Below, one piece after another: positions 7,766-17,936 of a stretch of 37,255 nt of DNA. The notes under the pieces were generated by a model. It was not told the DNA's origin. It was given only the letters and a program-made list of their open reading frames with translations, and made no database searches. The stretch's first letter is position 1. The number at the start of each line of letters is the position of its first letter. Both the position numbers and the translations under genes were made by a program. This DNA comes from an uncultured Alphaproteobacteria bacterium (lineage in GTDB: Bacteria > Pseudomonadota > Alphaproteobacteria > RF32 > CAG-239), in NCBI GenBank assembly GCA_944391405.1, contig CALXTN010000016.1, positions 1 to 37,255 on the forward strand, given 5' to 3'.

Positions 7766-10700
7766 TTAAAATTTATATTGCACCCCAGCATCAATAAGTA
7801 AACTTTTATCATTTGATGTCTCTTTTTCTATATTTCCATAAATTGTAATATCTTTATAATTATAATTTACGCGAGCAGATAAAACCGCACGTCCATCATC
7901 TGACTTATGTGATAATTTATACTTACCATCCAACGCAGCAATAGAAGCGTCAAAACCATCATCCGGATCAAGAAATTCTACATAATAAACACCACCGATT
8001 TGAACAGTTAAATGACTATCATCAGAAAAGTCCATCTTTTTAGCCAAATAAGCACCAAGTCCACCTTCTAAAGATAAATCGTTTTGACTATCTGTATAAA
8101 TAGCACCTTCGCTACTTCCCTCATCATAGCCATCACTATAAACACCAAACAAATTTAACTCCGCTAACGGACTAAATGTAAAACCACCGCCTAAATTCAA
8201 ATCATAGCGAACTTCATTACTCAATCCATATTGATATTCATTCGTATCTGCAGAATATTTCTGTAAATCGGTTATACGATCATAAGAGCCATCAACATAT
8301 CCAGCATAAAGTTTAGAATACCACTGCGCCCCATTATTGAAATCATATCCTATCGGAACCCATACGCCAAAAATATTGGCATCTCGTTTAGAACCATTAT
8401 CATAATCACTGTTAAGCTTAGCAATACTAGCACCTAATCCATAAGTTAGTCCATTATCTGCTTTATTTTTGAGCATACCATAAGCAACATGAGCCTGCCC
8501 ATCAGTACCCATAAGTGTACCATCAGCATCGGTTGAAATGTCAATATATTTATAACCGCCAATATAATTCTGATTAGGTTGATTAAACAAATTATCGTTA
8601 AACTGTCTGCTCAAATTCCGATAAAGTAACGCATCTTCACGACGGAAATTAGGCAACATATCCGTACCTAAAAGATTTGCAGCTTTTTGATTAAGAGCAT
8701 CTTTAGTTCCAGCTGTTTTCAAACTATCAAAAATTTTACTACCGTTACCAGCCTCATAATTATTTTCCAAATAGCCAGAAATATTATTATCATATATAAC
8801 GTCATTAAAATTCTGCCGCTGCATAACAACATCATAACCGCCATTTTCATTTTCAACAGAATTAGCCGTAAACAAAGCAGATTTTGATTCAAGATTTAAT
8901 CCATCAACACTATTCGCCTGTAATGAACCTGTTAATACATATCTATCATCAAAACTTCCCAAGACTGTTTTTTCAGAAACACTCAAATCTCCTTTTAAAT
9001 CATCAGCAAAAAAGCGTCCGCCTTGCCCTAAAATAATTTCGCCACCTAAATCATTTAAGTCAACCGAAGCTCTCTGTTCGCTATTTCCATAAATATCAAG
9101 AGCATCACCTGCTTGAGATATATTAGAAGAAGCCCCATTAAAACTAATCGTACCATTGTTTTCTAAAGTAGCTCCATTTTCCAGATAAACACCAGTACCT
9201 TTTTCAGCCCCAGTAATCGTAATATTACCAATATTTGTAACATACGAACCACTTTCCGCATAAATTCCATAAGCAGAACCTCCTATTTCACCATCAGGAT
9301 TATAAATCTGCCCTGTTTCATCATCTTCATAAGCTTCACGATAAATATTAATTGTACCACTATTAACAATGTTTGAATTAGCCCCTCCATAAATACCAAC
9401 AGCTGTACCATTACCTAAATTATTAATATTAATCTCACCTGAATTTTCAATAGTACTAGCTTGACCACCACGCAAACCTGTTGCCACCCCATTACCTGTA
9501 TTTACAATATTAATAACTGAGCGAGCACCCTCATTTGAATTATTTCCTATAGTAACCTTGCTCCCATCATTTCTACCAAGAGTATACATACCATATGCGT
9601 TACCATCTCCGTGATTGACAATATTTATTATTCCCTCAGCAAACCCCTGAACATTTCCTTCTTCATCTACAGGACCTTCATAAATAGCATTTTGTAAAAG
9701 AACCCCTCCATACATACCATAAATATCACCATTACCTTCATTATGAATATTAATTGTTGCAGTAGTTGACGTATCACCAGTCCATGGATAAAGTCCACTA
9801 TAATAAACCACAGAATTATAAGCAAACCAATTATTTAATTGATGATCTTCGTCATCTGGTTGCCCCACACCTGGAATTCCGTCTGGACTAACCGCCATTC
9901 CATAAACATTACCATCACCATGGCTATAAAGATTAATACTACCCTTGGCCTCACCACCACCATTAAACGTAATCACATTGGTTGCATTAGTATACCCACT
10001 CAAGCCATAAATATCACCATCATTATGAATAGTAATATTACCATAGGCCTTACCACCAAAATTTGCTCTTGTATTATAAGCTCGAACATCGCCATAAACA
10101 CCGATAACACTACCACCACCCTGATTATTTATCTCAAGATTACCATAAGAAGTCCCACCTTGCGAAGCTAAAGCCACATAAGCTTCTTTTAATACTGAAA
10201 TATCATCAACATGAGAATAAATTCCAAATACATTACCAGAACCTTCATTATTAATAAGAATATTTCCAGTTCCGACATTTTCTTCTCCCGCAATCTCTGC
10301 GCCGGCTACACCTGCATTTTGAATATTACCGAAGCCATAAATTCCATAAACATCACCATTACCTTTATTATCTATAGTAACAGTTGCTTCCTTATCAGGA
10401 TATTGTGGATCTGAATAGAGGTTATAAACATCTTCCTCTTCAGAATAAATTCCAAAAACATCTTCATCATTATCATTATCAATATCAATATCATCAGCAA
10501 CACAATTATTTCCAACTAAATGAGTATTTTCAGGACAAATAATCGGAGAACATTTAGAACCATCCCATCTTTCACCTACCGGACAAGATGTACTAATGCA
10601 ATTATTTCCAACAAGTTGCGTTCCCTCCGGGCAAATAATATCTACGCATTCACCATTTTCAAATTTTTGCCCTATAGGACATACATTACCGGAAGAACCA

Positions 10701-11158
10701 CCACTGCCACTATCTGCCAACAAAGCAACGGCTGCTGCAGTACCCGCCAAAGCTGTACCTGCAATTAAATATTTTTTAGTTTTATCAGAATCCGACAAAT
10801 TAGAAGCATAATTAGGATGAGAGGAGACCGCATCATATCTCTGCTCTAAGTCTTGTACATAAGCCGGATTAACCTTTTGCATACATTCATGCTTTTCATC
10901 TGCGCCTAAATCACGCAAACGACCATATGCCGAATAATCATTATAAGCTGCAGCATAACATAACGCTGTATAGCCATTAGGAGAAACAGAATCTATCTTA
11001 TAACCATTTTTAAGATAATTTTTAATAGCAACCACATTGCCTTTCTTCGCATTTTGATATGCAAAACCTGCAAATGACAAAGCTTTTGCCTCATTAACAG
11101 AACACAAAAGAAACAAAAATAAAGTATTAATAACCAAAATACATTTAAGCAGTCTCAT
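7766..11158 (-). CDS. Large autotransporter surface protein with ankyrin and Cys-rich regions
   Basis: A 1130-aa type V secreted protein. In order: signal peptide (1-26); an ankyrin-like segment (about 28-95, with NGYTALCYAAAYND); an Ala-rich hydrophobic stretch (131-148); four short Cys-containing repeats (160-220, with LVGNNC twice); an acidic patch; a long passenger (about 233-800) of G-N-G-[DN]-x-Y-G-[IM]-Y repeats alternating with I-x-I-x-N-x-G, typical of a beta-helix; and a C-terminal beta-barrel (about 845-1130) ending Val-Gln-Tyr-Lys-Phe, the outer-membrane terminal signature. AGGA lies 8 nt before the ATG. It is the first gene of a two-gene unit. It is likely an adhesin or surface coat protein; the ligand is unknown. 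Confidence 0.9.
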   Translation of the reverse strand: MRLLKCILVINTLFLFLLCSVNEAKALSFAGFAYQNAKKGNVVAIKNYLKNGYKIDSVSPNGYTALCYAAAYNDYSAYGRLRDLGADEKHECMQKVNPAYVQDLEQRYDAVSSHPNYASNLSDSDKTKKYLIAGTALAGTAAAVALLADSGSGGSSGNVCPIGQKFENGECVDIICPEGTQLVGNNCISTSCPVGERWDGSKCSPIICPENTHLVGNNCVADDIDIDNDNDEDVFGIYSEEEDVYNLYSDPQYPDKEATVTIDNKGNGDVYGIYGFGNIQNAGVAGAEIAGEENVGTGNILINNEGSGNVFGIYSHVDDISVLKEAYVALASQGGTSYGNLEINNQGGGSVIGVYGDVRAYNTRANFGGKAYGNITIHNDGDIYGLSGYTNATNVITFNGGGEAKGSINLYSHGDGNVYGMAVSPDGIPGVGQPDDEDHQLNNWFAYNSVVYYSGLYPWTGDTSTTATINIHNEGNGDIYGMYGGVLLQNAIYEGPVDEEGNVQGFAEGIINIVNHGDGNAYGMYTLGRNDGSKVTIGNNSNEGARSVINIVNTGNGVATGLRGGQASTIENSGEININNLGNGTAVGIYGGANSNIVNSGTINIYREAYEDDETGQIYNPDGEIGGSAYGIYAESGSYVTNIGNITITGAEKGTGVYLENGATLENNGTISFNGASSNISQAGDALDIYGNSEQRASVDLNDLGGEIILGQGGRFFADDLKGDLSVSEKTVLGSFDDRYVLTGSLQANSVDGLNLESKSALFTANSVENENGGYDVVMQRQNFNDVIYDNNISGYLENNYEAGNGSKIFDSLKTAGTKDALNQKAANLLGTDMLPNFRREDALLYRNLSRQFNDNLFNQPNQNYIGGYKYIDISTDADGTLMGTDGQAHVAYGMLKNKADNGLTYGLGASIAKLNSDYDNGSKRDANIFGVWVPIGYDFNNGAQWYSKLYAGYVDGSYDRITDLQKYSADTNEYQYGLSNEVRYDLNLGGGFTFSPLAELNLFGVYSDGYDEGSSEGAIYTDSQNDLSLEGGLGAYLAKKMDFSDDSHLTVQIGGVYYVEFLDPDDGFDASIAALDGKYKLSHKSDDGRAVLSARVNYNYKDITIYGNIEKETSNDKSLLIDAGVQYKF

Positions 11159-11229
11159 CTCTAATATCCTAAAAACACTTGTTGTTTACTAGGATAACAG
11201 ACAAAAATTAAAATTAGGTTTATACAAAC

Positions 11230-11256
11230 AAAAACAGCCGGAAAAAATCCGGCTGT
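11230..11256 (-). terminator. Intrinsic terminator after groEL
   Basis: A 9-bp perfect stem ACAGCCGGA / TCCGGCTGT with a 5-base loop; the minus strand continues TTTTTGTTTG. Confidence 0.9.
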
Positions 11257-11275
11257 CGAATAAGCAATAAAACGA

Positions 11276-12937
<1,662 letters not shown>

Positions 12938-12941
12938 CTAA

Positions 12942-13232
12942 TTATCTTTCCACAACAGCCAAAATATCGCCCTCTTTGATAATCAAATGAGGCTCGCCAT
13001 CAATTTTAACTTCAGTTCCGGACCATTTACTGAACAAGATATGGTCACCAACCTTAACACTCATTGGCAAAATTTTTCCATCAGGAGTTCTCGGCCCTTC
13101 ACCGGCAGCAATAACAACTCCCTCGCTGGGCTTTTCTTTCGCTGTATCAGGCAGGATAATACCACCTGCGGTTTTATTTTCTTCTTCAACGCGTTTAATT
13201 AAAACGTTTTCGCGTAAAGGCTTTACTTGCAT
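12942..13232 (-). CDS. groS: Co-chaperonin GroES (Hsp10)
   Basis: A 96-aa heptameric lid of GroEL. It begins with the typical [10 protein letters not shown] and carries the mobile loop around residues 16-32 ([19 protein letters not shown]). The downstream GEGPRTPDG and [14 protein letters not shown] segments are also typical. It is the first gene of the groES-groEL operon. The region upstream holds an inverted and a direct repeat rather than a recognisable sigma-32 promoter or CIRCE element. Confidence 0.99.
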   Translation of the reverse strand: MQVKPLRENVLIKRVEEENKTAGGIILPDTAKEKPSEGVVIAAGEGPRTPDGKILPMSVKVGDHILFSKWSGTEVKIDGEPHLIIKEGDILAVVER

Positions 13233-13249
13233 TTAAATTACTCCCATCA

Positions 13250-13285
13250 AATAGGTTACACTAAAACTAATAGGTTAGTTAGTGT
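13250..13285 (-). promoter_or_regulatory. Repeat-rich control region upstream of groES
   Basis: On the plus strand AATAGGTTA occurs twice (13250-13258 and 13269-13277), 19 bp apart. An imperfect inverted repeat ACACTAAaaCTAA / TTAGTTAGTGT spans 13258-13285. A CTTG with a TTGATT-like -35 lies upstream on the minus strand at 13305, but no good -10 is in register. The repeats sit where CIRCE operators sit in other groESL operons, but the sequence does not match CIRCE (TTAGCACTC-N9-GAGTGCTAA). An operator role is inferred. Confidence 0.45.
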
Positions 13286-13323
13286 TTCGTTTTTACAAAA
13301 TCAAGCCTTTGAGAAAGATTTTA

Positions 13324-14337
13324 TCATTTTTTTATATTTTTAAATAAAGCATCAAACATTTCTGCAATTTTAACATTGGAAAAGTTCTTTAGTGTAATCT
13401 CACGAGCTTTCTGAGCCATCGCTACACGTTCTTCAGGATGAGCCAAATAATACTCTAACTTTTCTTTAAATTCATAATAGTCTTTATACGTTGCAACGCT
13501 ATCACCATAAACTTCTTCAATTTCAGGTAAATAATCCGTTAAAATAAATCCCCCCGAAGCTGTCACATCAAAAATACGATTGGAAATAAAACCGTAGTAG
13601 CGCATATCTTCACGATGATCATTAAGAACAATATCAGCACTTGCATAATAGCGATAAAGCTCATTGTTTTCAATAAAATTACCTTTTAAGACATCCGGTT
13701 GCAAACTTTTTTCCCAAAACTTACCAAAAACACTCAAGTTAGCATCAGCCAAAACGGCATAATCAACACTTTTGCGTCCAAATCCCGTATGGTCAGAACC
13801 GACAAATAACACAGAATAAGCCTTATCCATCTCTTTAGCTGTCGGTTTAAATCTATCCGGATTAGTAAATTGCGAAATATAAGTGGACATAGCACCGGTC
13901 GGAGCCACCACATCCTCAATAAATTTTTTAGAAGCGCAAGCCACCACATCAACTTCATTTAATATTTCAGGATGTAAACCTTCCACATAATAGAGATAGA
14001 GAACACGTTTACGTCCATCATCCTTATCTTCAGCATCCGGCAAATGCTCAAAATTATAATACCCTTTAAAATAGATAACATTTCCGATATCACCTAACTT
14101 TAAGTCCTCGTAGTTTTCACGAAATCGATACTCAACTTTATAGCCAAGTTTTTGCAATCCTTGTTTCAAATCATCCGCCAAGAAAAAATCCCCGTCTTTT
14201 TGATAATAATAAGGAGATGAAGCCCGTTCGGAAGATGGCAAAACTATCGCAATTTTAGAATAATCCAAGCGATTAAAAAAAACAAAAGCTCCCACGAGCA
14301 TTAAAACTAAAACAACCCAAACGGCAATTTTCTTCAT
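13324..14337 (-). CDS. Membrane-anchored glycosyltransferase-like protein (CgeB-like)
   Basis: A 337-aa protein with an N-terminal membrane anchor (about 5-22), so probably a cytoplasmic- or periplasm-facing anchored enzyme. The C-terminal part carries the motif NRIFDVTASGGFILTDYLPE, typical of the glycosyl transferases group 1 domain in CgeB-like proteins, followed by a helical tail with LAHPEERVAMAQKAR. The N-terminal half shows a Rossmann-like pattern (IAIVLPSS). An in-frame TTG at 14340 is rejected because GGGAG is 7 nt before the ATG at 14337. It is divergent from the ABC operon. Donor and acceptor sugars are unknown. Confidence 0.72.
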   Translation of the reverse strand: MKKIAVWVVLVLMLVGAFVFFNRLDYSKIAIVLPSSERASSPYYYQKDGDFFLADDLKQGLQKLGYKVEYRFRENYEDLKLGDIGNVIYFKGYYNFEHLPDAEDKDDGRKRVLYLYYVEGLHPEILNEVDVVACASKKFIEDVVAPTGAMSTYISQFTNPDRFKPTAKEMDKAYSVLFVGSDHTGFGRKSVDYAVLADANLSVFGKFWEKSLQPDVLKGNFIENNELYRYYASADIVLNDHREDMRYYGFISNRIFDVTASGGFILTDYLPEIEEVYGDSVATYKDYYEFKEKLEYYLAHPEERVAMAQKAREITLKNFSNVKIAEMFDALFKNIKK

Positions 14338-14361
14338 CAAACGGCTCCCTTTATTTTTTAC

Positions 14362-14392
14362 TTGACAAAAATATTTTTTTGACTAATATACA
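14362..14392 (+). promoter_or_regulatory. Putative sigma-70 promoter of the triple ABC exporter operon
   Basis: A perfect -35 TTGACA at 14362-14367. Candidate -10 boxes are TAATAT (16-bp spacer) or TATACA (19-bp spacer). The start would be about 25-30 nt before the first ABC gene. Confidence 0.6.
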
Positions 14393-14421
14393 CACATCTT
14401 AAATTTTTAAGGCTATTTATT

Positions 14422-16182
14422 ATGGATATTAGAACGCTTATATTAAAAAATCTTAAAAAATGTAAAAAACTGTTTATCCTTTTTTGCATTACCTTCATTT
14501 TGACCTGCATCATTTTACCATTAGAAACATGGCTCATCAGCCGCCTTGTCGGTTGCTTTGAAATAAAAAACTCAACCGAAGCACTTAATCAATGTTTCAC
14601 AATTTTATTGATATTAGTTGGATATTACCTCATCCGCGCCCTCATAAACGGCTACTATGCCACATATATAAAAGACGCCTTTTCTCAAACATTCTTAAGT
14701 CATTTAGTAACAGACATTTTCACCAAAATTCATGCTCATTCCGTTCGTTACTTTGATGACGAGATGAGCGGTCGCGTATCATCTGCACTAACAGGACTTT
14801 GTCAGAGTTTAACACAATTATTCTCGGATACCTGCTTTTTACTCATTCGTCCAATGGGAATTTTAATCGTATCCTATACCATCATTGCCACCTTTAGTCC
14901 GTCACTAAGCGCACTGTTATTTGCGATAAACATTCCATATTTTTTCGCCATATATAAAGTAAACAGCCACTTTTTTGATTTAGGCCGAAATCGTGTAAAT
15001 TATGAAAATATAGCCAGAGGCATTTTAGTAGACAGCATCGCCAATGCTAATTTAGTCAAATACAGCGGTTCATTTTTCAGCGAACAACTTTATTTCTACA
15101 AAAACTTAAAACAAGCCCTTGTACGCATAGCCGAACAAGGACGCTATCAGATTATCTCCCGTTTCGCCTTTCATGCAATAGATACCGTATTCTTGACCTC
15201 CGGAATCTTCTTAATTTTATATTTTGCTCAAAAAGACAATATCGCTTTGGATAACCTATTTTACGTTTACACCACCTTGGTCAATCTGGTTATCTCCACC
15301 ATGGGTATAAACAACTACTGCCAATTTATCTCTGACCAATTAGGCGGAATTCGTGCCAATTTCTCAACACTAAACCAACCCATTGATATCAAAGAAAAAG
15401 AAGACGCTATAAACATACGCCCCACCAAAGCAGAAATAACCTTCAAAGATGTAAATTTTTCTTACATCAAAGGTAAACCGATATTTGAAAACCTAAATCT
15501 GCATATTAAAGCCGGAGAAAAGATTGGTGTAGTCGGACATTCCGGCTCAGGAAAATCCACTTTGATTAACTTATTACTTCGTGCATATGATGTAAACAGC
15601 GGAGAAATATTGCTAAACAAGACAAATATCAAAGACTTAACTTTCCGCTCCCACCACAAAAACATTGCCGTTATCTCACAAGACACCGCCTTATTTAATC
15701 GTAGTATCTTGGAAAATTTGCGTATAACCAATTCACAAGCTAGCGAGGAACAAATCCGCCAAGCCGCCAAATTAGCACAAATTGATAAGACCATAATGAA
15801 TTTACCGCACGGATACAACAGCGTCGTCGGTGAAAGAGGAACAATGCTTTCCGGTGGCGAAAGACAGCGTATAGCTATTGCCCGCGCTATTTTACAAAAT
15901 GCCCCGATTTTAATTTTGGATGAAGCAACATCGGCCTTAGACAGTGAAGCGGAAATAATGATAGAAAAGGCGTTACAAAACATCATCAAAGATAAAACCG
16001 TTATCGCCATTGCTCACCGTTTATCAACCTTAAGAAGCATGGATAGAATAATCGTCTTAGAAAATGGCAAAATAATTGAAGAAGGTCCCATTGATAAACT
16101 GCTCAAAAACAAATCTGGCACATTCCATAAACTTTATCAGCTCCAAAATAATGGCTATCTTTCTTATGGAGAAGAAGCATGA
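14422..16182 (+). CDS. ABC exporter half-transporter (membrane plus ATPase domains), first of three
   Basis: A 586-aa ABCB/MsbA-type exporter. The N-terminal domain (1-330) has about six membrane segments; the ATPase domain is about 338-575. Walker A GHSGSGKST is at 372-380, signature LSGGE at 476-480, Walker B ILILDE ending at Glu501, and the switch His at 532. All catalytic residues are intact. It ends in the tail LQNNGYLSYGEEA, shared with the second exporter. Its stop overlaps the next start (ATGA). No peptidase domain is present and the substrate is unknown. It is less similar to genes two and three than they are to each other, so heterodimers within the operon are possible. Confidence 0.93.
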   Translation: MDIRTLILKNLKKCKKLFILFCITFILTCIILPLETWLISRLVGCFEIKNSTEALNQCFTILLILVGYYLIRALINGYYATYIKDAFSQTFLSHLVTDIFTKIHAHSVRYFDDEMSGRVSSALTGLCQSLTQLFSDTCFLLIRPMGILIVSYTIIATFSPSLSALLFAINIPYFFAIYKVNSHFFDLGRNRVNYENIARGILVDSIANANLVKYSGSFFSEQLYFYKNLKQALVRIAEQGRYQIISRFAFHAIDTVFLTSGIFLILYFAQKDNIALDNLFYVYTTLVNLVISTMGINNYCQFISDQLGGIRANFSTLNQPIDIKEKEDAINIRPTKAEITFKDVNFSYIKGKPIFENLNLHIKAGEKIGVVGHSGSGKSTLINLLLRAYDVNSGEILLNKTNIKDLTFRSHHKNIAVISQDTALFNRSILENLRITNSQASEEQIRQAAKLAQIDKTIMNLPHGYNSVVGERGTMLSGGERQRIAIARAILQNAPILILDEATSALDSEAEIMIEKALQNIIKDKTVIAIAHRLSTLRSMDRIIVLENGKIIEEGPIDKLLKNKSGTFHKLYQLQNNGYLSYGEEA

Positions 16183-17936
16183 CCGCAATAAAATTTATTT
16201 TAAAATATTTTAAGCAAATCAAGCTCTACACCATTGCAACACTTGTTTTATATAGCCTTGAACGCACTCTCCTTTATCTGGACAATTATTACATCGCTTC
16301 GTTATTCGGTTATATAGCCGAAAATCCGACACAAATAATAACCAACACTTCTTTAACCTATATTATCATATATACTCTCTTGCACTTTAGTTCAAACGTA
16401 ATCAATAGTATTCGCGCCTTTACAGAACTTCGCATGGATATTTTCTTAAAACGCAATATTTATAAAGATGCATTCAAACATACGCATAAACACTCCTCTT
16501 CTTATTTTATGGAAGAAATGTCCGGAAAAGTATCTGATAAAATTATTCAACTTGTAGATAGTTCAATATATTTTTGTGGGTGTTTTAAAATAATACTTGA
16601 AATCGTCATTATTCCTTATGCTGTCGCCCTACCGATATTGTTTAGTATTGACAAAGGCTTAGCCACATCCATCATCTTTTTTTGCATAATAACAAGTCTC
16701 TTAAACTGTTGGCATAGCAAAATTCTAAAACCGATATCCAAAGAAAATGCAAAATTAGAGTCAGAAGCCTCTGGAATTATCGTGGATAGCATTGCCAATG
16801 CCCGACTAGTGAAAAACTGCGGTGCCGTATTGCATGAAAAGGCTTACTTAGGTAAAGCTCTCAAAAAAGTCATCAAAAGCCATCTAAAACAAGGACACGA
16901 AAGAGGAATATCAATCAGTTTCAATACCATATCGTTAATGGTCTTGCGTGTCATATCGCTACTGATTTTAGTTTACTTCTGGCAGGCCAAAAATCTCAAC
17001 ATCAGCCAAGTATTGATAGCCTTAACTTACATTCAGTTAGCATTATCGCCCATAAATCAAATAGGAGCAGCCTTTCTCCGCTATCTAGAAGACACTGGCT
17101 CCTTGGAAGATGCTATAAATGTCATCTACAAACCGATAGAAGTCAATGACGCACCCAACGCCAAGCAACTACAAATAAACAATCCAAATATTTCCATCAA
17201 AGATATGAGTTTTGCCTATGAGGGCAAAACCCCATTGTTTGAAAACTTCAATTTAGAAATAAAAGCCAAAGAAAAAGTTGGTATCGTTGGTTTATCAGGC
17301 TCCGGTAAATCTACTCTAATAAATCTAATTCTCCGCGCCTATGACATAAAAGGGGGAGAAATTAAGATTTCCGAGCAAAACATTGCCGACGTAATACAAA
17401 GTTCACTACACCATCATATAGCCCTTATTCCGCAAGAACCGACCTTATTTAATCGTTCTATAATGAACAATATCCGCTTTTCAAACCCGAAAGCATCTGA
17501 TGAAGATGTTTACAAAGCCGCTCAACTGGCTCAAATTCACGACACAATCTTAAAAATGCCCAAAGGTTATCAAAGTGTTGTCGGAGAAAGAGGGGTTAAA
17601 GTATCCGGTGGCGAAAGACAAAGAATAGCCATCGCCTCTGCTATCCTAAAAAATGCTCCGATTTTAATTTTAGATGAAGCTACTTCTGCTTTAGATAGTG
17701 AATCCGAAACCGCCATCCAAAAGGCGCTGCAAAACATTATGAAGAATAAAACCGTTATAGCCATTGCCCACCGCTTATCAACCTTAAGAAACATGGATAG
17801 AATAGTAGTGCTGGAACATGGAAAAATTGTAGAAAACGACAGCCCTAAAAATTTGCTTAAAAACAAATCTGGCACATTCCATAAACTTTATCAACTTCAA
17901 AATAATGGCTATCTTTCTTATGGAGAAGAAGCATGA
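16179..17936 (+). CDS. ABC exporter half-transporter, second of three
   Basis: A 585-aa exporter with six predicted membrane segments (about 15-300) and an ATPase domain (about 338-575). Walker A is GLSGSGKST at 371-379, the signature is VSGGE rather than LSGGE, Walker B is ILILDE, and the switch motif is IAHR. It starts inside the stop of the first gene and overlaps the third gene by ATGA, so the three are translationally coupled. The membrane domain is clearly paralogous to the third exporter, while the ATPase segment encoded at 17187-17722 is nucleotide-identical to it. The last 24 residues equal those of the first exporter. It is thus a mosaic of its two neighbours. Confidence 0.93.
   Translation: MTAIKFILKYFKQIKLYTIATLVLYSLERTLLYLDNYYIASLFGYIAENPTQIITNTSLTYIIIYTLLHFSSNVINSIRAFTELRMDIFLKRNIYKDAFKHTHKHSSSYFMEEMSGKVSDKIIQLVDSSIYFCGCFKIILEIVIIPYAVALPILFSIDKGLATSIIFFCIITSLLNCWHSKILKPISKENAKLESEASGIIVDSIANARLVKNCGAVLHEKAYLGKALKKVIKSHLKQGHERGISISFNTISLMVLRVISLLILVYFWQAKNLNISQVLIALTYIQLALSPINQIGAAFLRYLEDTGSLEDAINVIYKPIEVNDAPNAKQLQINNPNISIKDMSFAYEGKTPLFENFNLEIKAKEKVGIVGLSGSGKSTLINLILRAYDIKGGEIKISEQNIADVIQSSLHHHIALIPQEPTLFNRSIMNNIRFSNPKASDEDVYKAAQLAQIHDTILKMPKGYQSVVGERGVKVSGGERQRIAIASAILKNAPILILDEATSALDSESETAIQKALQNIMKNKTVIAIAHRLSTLRNMDRIVVLEHGKIVENDSPKNLLKNKSGTFHKLYQLQNNGYLSYGEEA
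17187..17722 (+). repeat. 536-bp perfect direct repeat, copy 1 (ATPase domain)
   Basis: Read line by line, this segment is identical to 18941-19476 without a mismatch. Both flanks then diverge at once. The offset between copies is 1754 bp. Confidence 0.95.

Noticed and set aside
9839..10171. Plus-strand frames within the autotransporter gene
   Set aside because: Ile/Thr/Asn-rich translations of the antisense of a repetitive passenger; no start signals.
7766..11158. CRISPR or DNA tandem repeat array in the passenger region
   Set aside because: The repetition is at protein level with diverged DNA; no identical repeats with regular spacers.
13250..13285. CIRCE/HrcA operator upstream of groES
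   Set aside because: The inverted repeat has ACACTAA/TTAGTGT arms, not TTAGCACTC/GAGTGCTAA.
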